Assembly: GCA_020975725.1 (NCBI GenBank)
Contig: QXJR01000015.1
Location: forward strand, 496,001 to 560,000
Length of the DNA stretch: 64,000 nucleotides
Source: Picocystis sp. L7
Lineage: Eukaryota; Chlorophyta; Picocystophyceae; Picocystales; Picocystaceae
Direction of reading: 5' to 3'
The translations under genes and the position numbers were made by a program. The notes beneath the pieces are model-generated. The model did no database searches, had not been told where the DNA came from, and was given only the letters and a program-made list of their open reading frames with translations. This document shows, one piece after another, positions 60,277 through 64,000 of this stretch (within the stretch, counting starts at the first letter, position 1; every line of letters begins with the position of its first letter).

Positions 60277-61915
60277 ATGGCGACCGCAGATGCGGGCGGG
60301 AACGGCAAGCCTGCCAAGGCCAAGGCACCCCCGAGGCTGCCCAAACCCGATCGACCGGCCTTCGAGGCACGTGTGGCGGAGATCCAAGCCCAGTGCGACG
60401 CCGCACAGGCGGAGATCGACGCCATCAAAACACGCATCGATGCCAAGAAGAACGGAAGGAGGATCGATGAAAACGGAGCCAAACCCACCAAAAACAAGCT
60501 GCAGGAAGTGAGGGATCAGTTCAAGGCCGTGCTGGTGCGTGCGAAGGAAGAGCGGTGCATGCCCGAACCGAGACGCAAGCCTCGTTGCATCGAAGCTGAC
60601 GCGTGTGCAAACACCGGCCACAGAGCGAGAAAAACGCAGAAAAGAACCGCCTGGCCGCCTTGGAAAAGGCAAGAGAAGGTCTGCGTGGCGAAATCAAGGT
60701 GATCAAGGACAAGCTCCCCTTCACCACCATCGAAAAGGTGCGAGGCGATGCGACAGGGAACACCCGCGTGGGAACCGAGGAGAACAGGACGCTGACAAGC
60801 AGAGGCAACGCGGACACGATGGGTGACGCCCGATGCAGATCGACGAGGAAATCAAACGCGTAGAGGATCGCATGAGCCACTCGAGCCTGTCCTTGAACGA
60901 GGAGAAACGACTCCTGGCGCAGATACAGACCCTGTCCAAGTCCAAAGATCAAGTGAAGGAGTACGCCACAAGGATGGAAAAGCTCAGCGAAGATGATGCA
61001 GCCCGAAAGGCTTCGTTGGAAAAGATCAAGGAATTCGACAGCAAACTGAACGCCATCAAGGAAAAAGAGAACGAACAGAAGAAAATCAGGGATGCTGAGC
61101 GTTCCAAGGCGGAGGCTGAAATGGCCAGCATGTCCACCATGTTCGACGAACGCAACAAGCATTACCAGGCCATCAAAGAACTGCGCAAGGAGCTGAAGGA
61201 GATGCGCACAGATTTCAAGGCAAAGGAAGACGAATACTACGCGGCGGAACGTGCTTTCAATTCCTTCATCCGGGAAGAAAAGAAACGCAGGTGGGAGGCC
61301 GTCCAGGAGGAACGCCGCAAGCGGGACGAGGAGCGCAAGCAGCAGCAAGAAGAGATGGCTCCCAATCCGTTCGACGAAGAAATCATTACCTGCGATCAGC
61401 TTTACCATTACGTGAAGAAATGGATAGCCGCGGACAAGAATGACACATCGTCTGAGGTCAACCAAGTGGAGACCATGCTGGAAGGCATGGTGTTGAAGAA
61501 ACGCGACGACCAGGATGATCCTCTGATGATGGGCCTTTCCACGTCCAAGGGCGGCAAGAAGAGCAAGAAGAGCAAACAGGAGAAGCAGGAGCGCCTGGTG
61601 CACACCATTGATGTGATCACTTCCTTTCACAAGGTCGGGGTGGAGGTCCCAAGCCTAGCCAGCGACTGTCCCCAGGCCGCCGAAGTGCTTTTGCAGAAGA
61701 AGGAGCACTACAAGGCGGAGCAGGAGGCCGCGATCGCCAGGAAGAAGGCTGAAAAGGACAATCCTCCTCCGGAAACGGTCGGTGCGTCGGACGAGGACGC
61801 CGAAGCGGACAGCGATGTTGCAGTGCAAGTGACCGTCGCCGACGCGAAGACCGTGGCCGTTTCGCTCCAAGTCGCGGCGGAATCGGGCGAGGCGACGGCT
61901 CAAGAGTCGTGCTGA
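60277..61915 (+). CDS. BFR1-like nuclear segregation protein (three exons)
   Basis: Exons 60277-60534, 60624-60737 and 60839-61915, 482 residues, close to yeast Bfr1 (470). Almost all coiled coil: RPAFEARVAEIQAQCDAAQA, SEKNAEKNRLAALEKAREGL, IDEEIKRVEDRMSHSSLSLN with EEKRLLAQIQTLSKSKD, the hallmark Bfr1 block. A Lys-rich patch (SKGGKKSKKSKQEKQ) and an acidic, disordered C-terminus follow. Bfr1 associates with polysome mRNPs at the ER. The start MATADAGG is the first ATG; the frame is open upstream. Introns 89 and 101 bp, both with CTGAC. Confidence 0.9.
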
Positions 61916-62794
61916 TTCCGCGCGCGCTTTCTGGAGGAGCGGCGCATTCCCAAATGGGCTCCCCACGCGACGAACGTGCGTCGCAGGTCGTGCGGCGCGT
62001 CCACGCCACGTCCTCGGTACGTGGGTGGAGGACACTTTCCCCATCGAACCGTAAGCAACCAATCTAGCTTTCAACACCCTCCTGGCCCGCCATGGGTCTC
62101 GTTTCCATCAAGGGCTTCGCATCAAGCTTTTGGCGATGTACGTAGGACACGCGTGGACGTGGACGAGGTGGTGCACGAGGTCCTTCCACTCGCCACACCA
62201 ACCGCACACGCAGGCGTGCGTCGTCGACCTGCCATTCGAACGCCTGTGAACGCTTCTCGCGACCTCTTCGGGTCCTGCAGCGACCTCCTTCGCATCCGTG
62301 CGTCGGACCAGCGCCGCCTCGCGTCTCCAAGGTCGCACGCGACGCGCGTGGTGGTGGCCTTCTGCCGCAGGTTCCGTTCCCACCGTCGCCTGGGAAGCCT
62401 TCCGTTTCTTCCACGGCGATGCGTGGGTCATCTTCTCCGTCTTCTCGTGCACATGCCAGGACCTTCCCTTTCCCGTCGAAGGGAGCTTCGATGGCGAAGT
62501 GCCAGTGGCCAACAGCCTCGACGCGCCAAACACCAATGCCGACCGCTTCGGTGTCGGATGGAAGACCTTCCATGGACCCCCAAAAGACCGTCCATGGACC
62601 GTCCAAAGACCGCCCATGGACCGTCTACGAGGGATCCGGATACCCCTCTGTGATGGAGATAATACGAGGGGGGTCCTTTTCCCCGATGCAAGGGAGGGGT
62701 GGGGAAGCATCGACCGACGCACGTCGGCACAGCCGGGGTCGAACGTGGTCGCGTTCGCATCGTGAAGAGGGTTTTCTGATCGGAAAAGTCGAAG
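61916..62794. promoter_or_regulatory. Spacer between BFR1 and FKBP with clustered palindromes
   Basis: The proximal part to FKBP holds three AGACCNYCCATGGACC copies (see repeat entry). On the minus strand a 170-codon frame (about 62573-62064, with VEAVGHWHFAIEAPFDGKGK and AFEWQVDDARLRVRLVWRVE) could be a small gene converging on BFR1, but the middle is Arg/Gly-rich and no family is recognised. Confidence 0.35.
62563..62622. repeat. Three AGACCNYCCATGGACC repeats at 22-bp spacing
   Basis: Copies at 62563-62578, 62585-62600 and 62607-62622, each with the palindromic core CCATGG flanked by AGACC and GACC. The 22-bp phase is about two helical turns, so bound proteins would lie on one face of the DNA. 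They are 170-230 bp before the FKBP start. Confidence 0.85.
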
Positions 62795-63202
62795 ATGAGG
62801 GCTGCAATGAGAATATTGGTGTCCCTTCTGGCACTCGCGGGCGCCATGGCGGCCGAAAAAGATGTCGCCGAGCTGCAGATCGGGATCAAACACAAACCGG
62901 AGACCTGCGACAGGAAGATCGAGAAACTGGACAAAGTGTCCATCCATTACACCGGAAAGCTCGTGGATGGCAAGGTGTTCGACTCCTCGTACAAGAGGGA
63001 AGAACCCCTCAAGTTCGTCATCGGAAACGGTGCCGTCATCCAGGGCTGGGACCTGGGCCTCTTGGGGGCTTGCGTTGGAGAGAAGAGAAAGCTGAAGATA
63101 CCTCCACACCTAGGATACGGCGACACTGGCATCGGTGACGACATCCCGCCCAAATCGACGCTCATCTTTGACGTCGAGGTGATGGACATTGAGAGGAAGT
63201 AG
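62795..63202 (+). CDS. FKBP-type peptidyl-prolyl isomerase, secretory (FKBP2/FKBP15-like)
   Basis: 135 residues. Signal peptide MRAAMRILVSLLALAGAMAA, then a single FKBP domain: KLDKVSIHYTGKLVDGKVFD, SSYKREEPLKFVIGNGAVIQ, GWDLGLLGACVGEKRKLKIP, HLGYGDTGIGDDIPP, TLIFDVEVMDIE. Active-site aromatics (Y in IHYTG, W in GWDLGL, Y in LGYGD, F in LIFDVEV) are present, so catalysis is expected. Most similar to ER FKBP2/FKBP15; the C-terminus ERK is not a canonical ER-retention signal. It could instead be lumenal in the thylakoid (FKBP13-like), but no twin-arginine or transit region is seen. Converges on UROS with 36 bp. Confidence 0.9.
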   Translation: MRAAMRILVSLLALAGAMAAEKDVAELQIGIKHKPETCDRKIEKLDKVSIHYTGKLVDGKVFDSSYKREEPLKFVIGNGAVIQGWDLGLLGACVGEKRKLKIPPHLGYGDTGIGDDIPPKSTLIFDVEVMDIERK

Positions 63203-63214
63203 GCCAAAAGCTCT

Positions 63215-63221
63215 GATTTAT
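63215..63221 (-). terminator. Likely polyadenylation signal of UROS on the minus strand
   Basis: ATTTATTT on the plus strand reads AAATAAAT on the minus strand, about 20 bases after the stop of the UROS gene. It lies within the 36-bp convergent spacer. Confidence 0.4.
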
Positions 63222-63238
63222 TTGCAAACCGGCGTGCA

Positions 63239-64000
63239 CTACTGCGTGCACTGGCGGAGTCCTTCTTCGATGCTGTTTGCCCAACCCGCCACCCCTGGCT
63301 CTTCTGGAAAATAGACGTTCTTCAACCCAAGCTTCTTGCAAGCCTTGGCGGATGTCTCTCCAATGCAGGCCACCACTTGCGTGGGACTCATCCTGCTTAC
63401 CCCCTGGATTATTTCCACCCATGCTTTCACGGCCGAGGGGGAGGCAAAGGTCACGGCATCTGCCGCCAGCGCAGTGTCCACCAACTCCTTTGAGTGAGAC
63501 ACGTCGGTGACCGTGTTGTACGTGTTCAATCTCTCAACAGCAAATCCACGAGCATGCAGCCCGTCTTCCAACTCCGTACGTGCCTTGACCGAGGCAGGAT
63601 ACAGGACCGTTCCAGCTGGTCCTGGAAGCTCTGCAGAGAAGTGTTTGGCATTGGCCACGGATGGCACAAAAGCAGGCACCAGCCTTTTTTCCTCCTGTTG
63701 CTCAAATATCTCCGCGGTCCCTTGTCCGACAGCAGCCACGCGCACGTCTGGCTCTCCGGCCTCCCGCCATCCGTTCAAGAAGACGGTGGCTGCTTCAGGC
63801 GAGGTGAGTACCACCCAATCGGCCTTCATCTCCAGTAGCGCGTTCGGCAACCTTCGCACATCTGGTCCATCCACGGCCTTCACGAGAGGCATCTCCACCG
63901 CGTTCCATCCGCGTTTCTCCGCCTCTCGGCGCAGTTTTTCGTTCTTCCCTCGCTCCCGGGTGAGCACCACGGTCCTTCTGATCGCCGACACCGAAGTGTT
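63239..64000 (-). CDS. Uroporphyrinogen-III synthase (5' end outside window)
   Basis: The frame runs off the window edge at 64000; the visible 253 residues contain nearly the whole HemD domain. Motifs: VVLTRERGKNEKLRREAEKR, VVLTSPEAATVFLNGW, VAAVGQGTAEIFEQ, FVPSVANAKHFSAELPGP, TVLYPASVKARTELEDGLHA, VTFASPSAVKAWVEI, VVACIGETSAKACKKLGL. It cyclises and inverts ring D of hydroxymethylbilane in haem and chlorophyll synthesis. In plants the enzyme is plastidic; a transit peptide would be upstream, outside the window, perhaps on another exon. Confidence 0.9.
   Translation of the reverse strand, partial: NTSVSAIRRTVVLTRERGKNEKLRREAEKRGWNAVEMPLVKAVDGPDVRRLPNALLEMKADWVVLTSPEAATVFLNGWREAGEPDVRVAAVGQGTAEIFEQQEEKRLVPAFVPSVANAKHFSAELPGPAGTVLYPASVKARTELEDGLHARGFAVERLNTYNTVTDVSHSKELVDTALAADAVTFASPSAVKAWVEIIQGVSRMSPTQVVACIGETSAKACKKLGLKNVYFPEEPGVAGWANSIEEGLRQCTQ

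Overview
This is a nuclear genome segment from a photosynthetic eukaryote of the green lineage, most likely an alga with a compact genome. The evidence is spliced genes with canonical GT-AG introns, together with plastid proteins (thylakoid-lumen pentapeptide protein TL17, plastid ferredoxin-NADP reductase, an FtsH7/9-type protease) and plant-type versions of housekeeping genes (bifunctional aspartokinase/homoserine dehydrogenase, TOR with an FRB domain, an A20/AN1 stress-associated protein, a glutaredoxin-DEP-DUF547 protein, a TIME-FOR-COFFEE-like protein). The species cannot be named from the sequence. No rRNA, tRNA, CRISPR array or intact mobile element was recognised.

Layout. 0-11 kb: tail of aspartokinase/homoserine dehydrogenase, UFD2 ubiquitin ligase, acyl-CoA-binding protein, Grx-DUF547 protein, a FAM185A-like protein, a TIC-like protein and a cyclin. 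11-21 kb: a small membrane protein, TL17, a small nuclear-type charged protein, SmD2, a DYRK-like kinase and SRP receptor alpha. 21-28.6 kb: a 7.6-kb intronless TOR kinase gene. 29-38 kb: an unassigned protein, an EamA transporter, a gene-free AT-richer block, an A20/AN1 protein and FtsH. 38-49 kb: PEX14, a WD40 protein, proteasome ATPase RPT3, COX6B, a doubtful gene, a PH-domain protein and an FMC1/LYR protein. 49-64 kb: an AMBRA1-like split-propeller protein, a NIP30/FAM192A protein, a LisH protein, FNR, a WD40 protein, BFR1, an ER FKBP and uroporphyrinogen-III synthase.

Genes alternate in divergent and convergent pairs. Divergent starts share GC-rich promoter spacers of about 0.2-1 kb. Convergent ends almost touch (10 to about 130 bp). 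Introns are mostly 60-170 bp, sit near the 5' end of the gene, and carry a CTGAC/CTAAC branch-point-like pentamer 15-45 bp before the acceptor. First exons can be only 12-14 bp. Base composition is GC-rich at gene starts and falls toward 3' ends. Several short motifs recur only in the start-side spacers: a GTCCATGGAC palindrome inside AGACCGYCCATGGACC, the palindrome GCGAATATTCGC, CATCGAKATCTT, and GTTAA(C/T)C(TCG). They look like a promoter vocabulary of this genome and are the main novel observation.

The genes do not form one pathway. Growth and autophagy control (TOR, AMBRA1-like), protein turnover (UFD2, RPT3, NIP30-like, FtsH), secretion (SRP receptor, FKBP, BFR1), photosynthesis and tetrapyrroles (FNR, TL17, UROS), and mitochondria/peroxisomes (COX6B, FMC1-like, PEX14) are all represented. 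Splice junctions were placed by hand from frame, protein-family alignment from memory and branch-point position; they may be off by a base or two.
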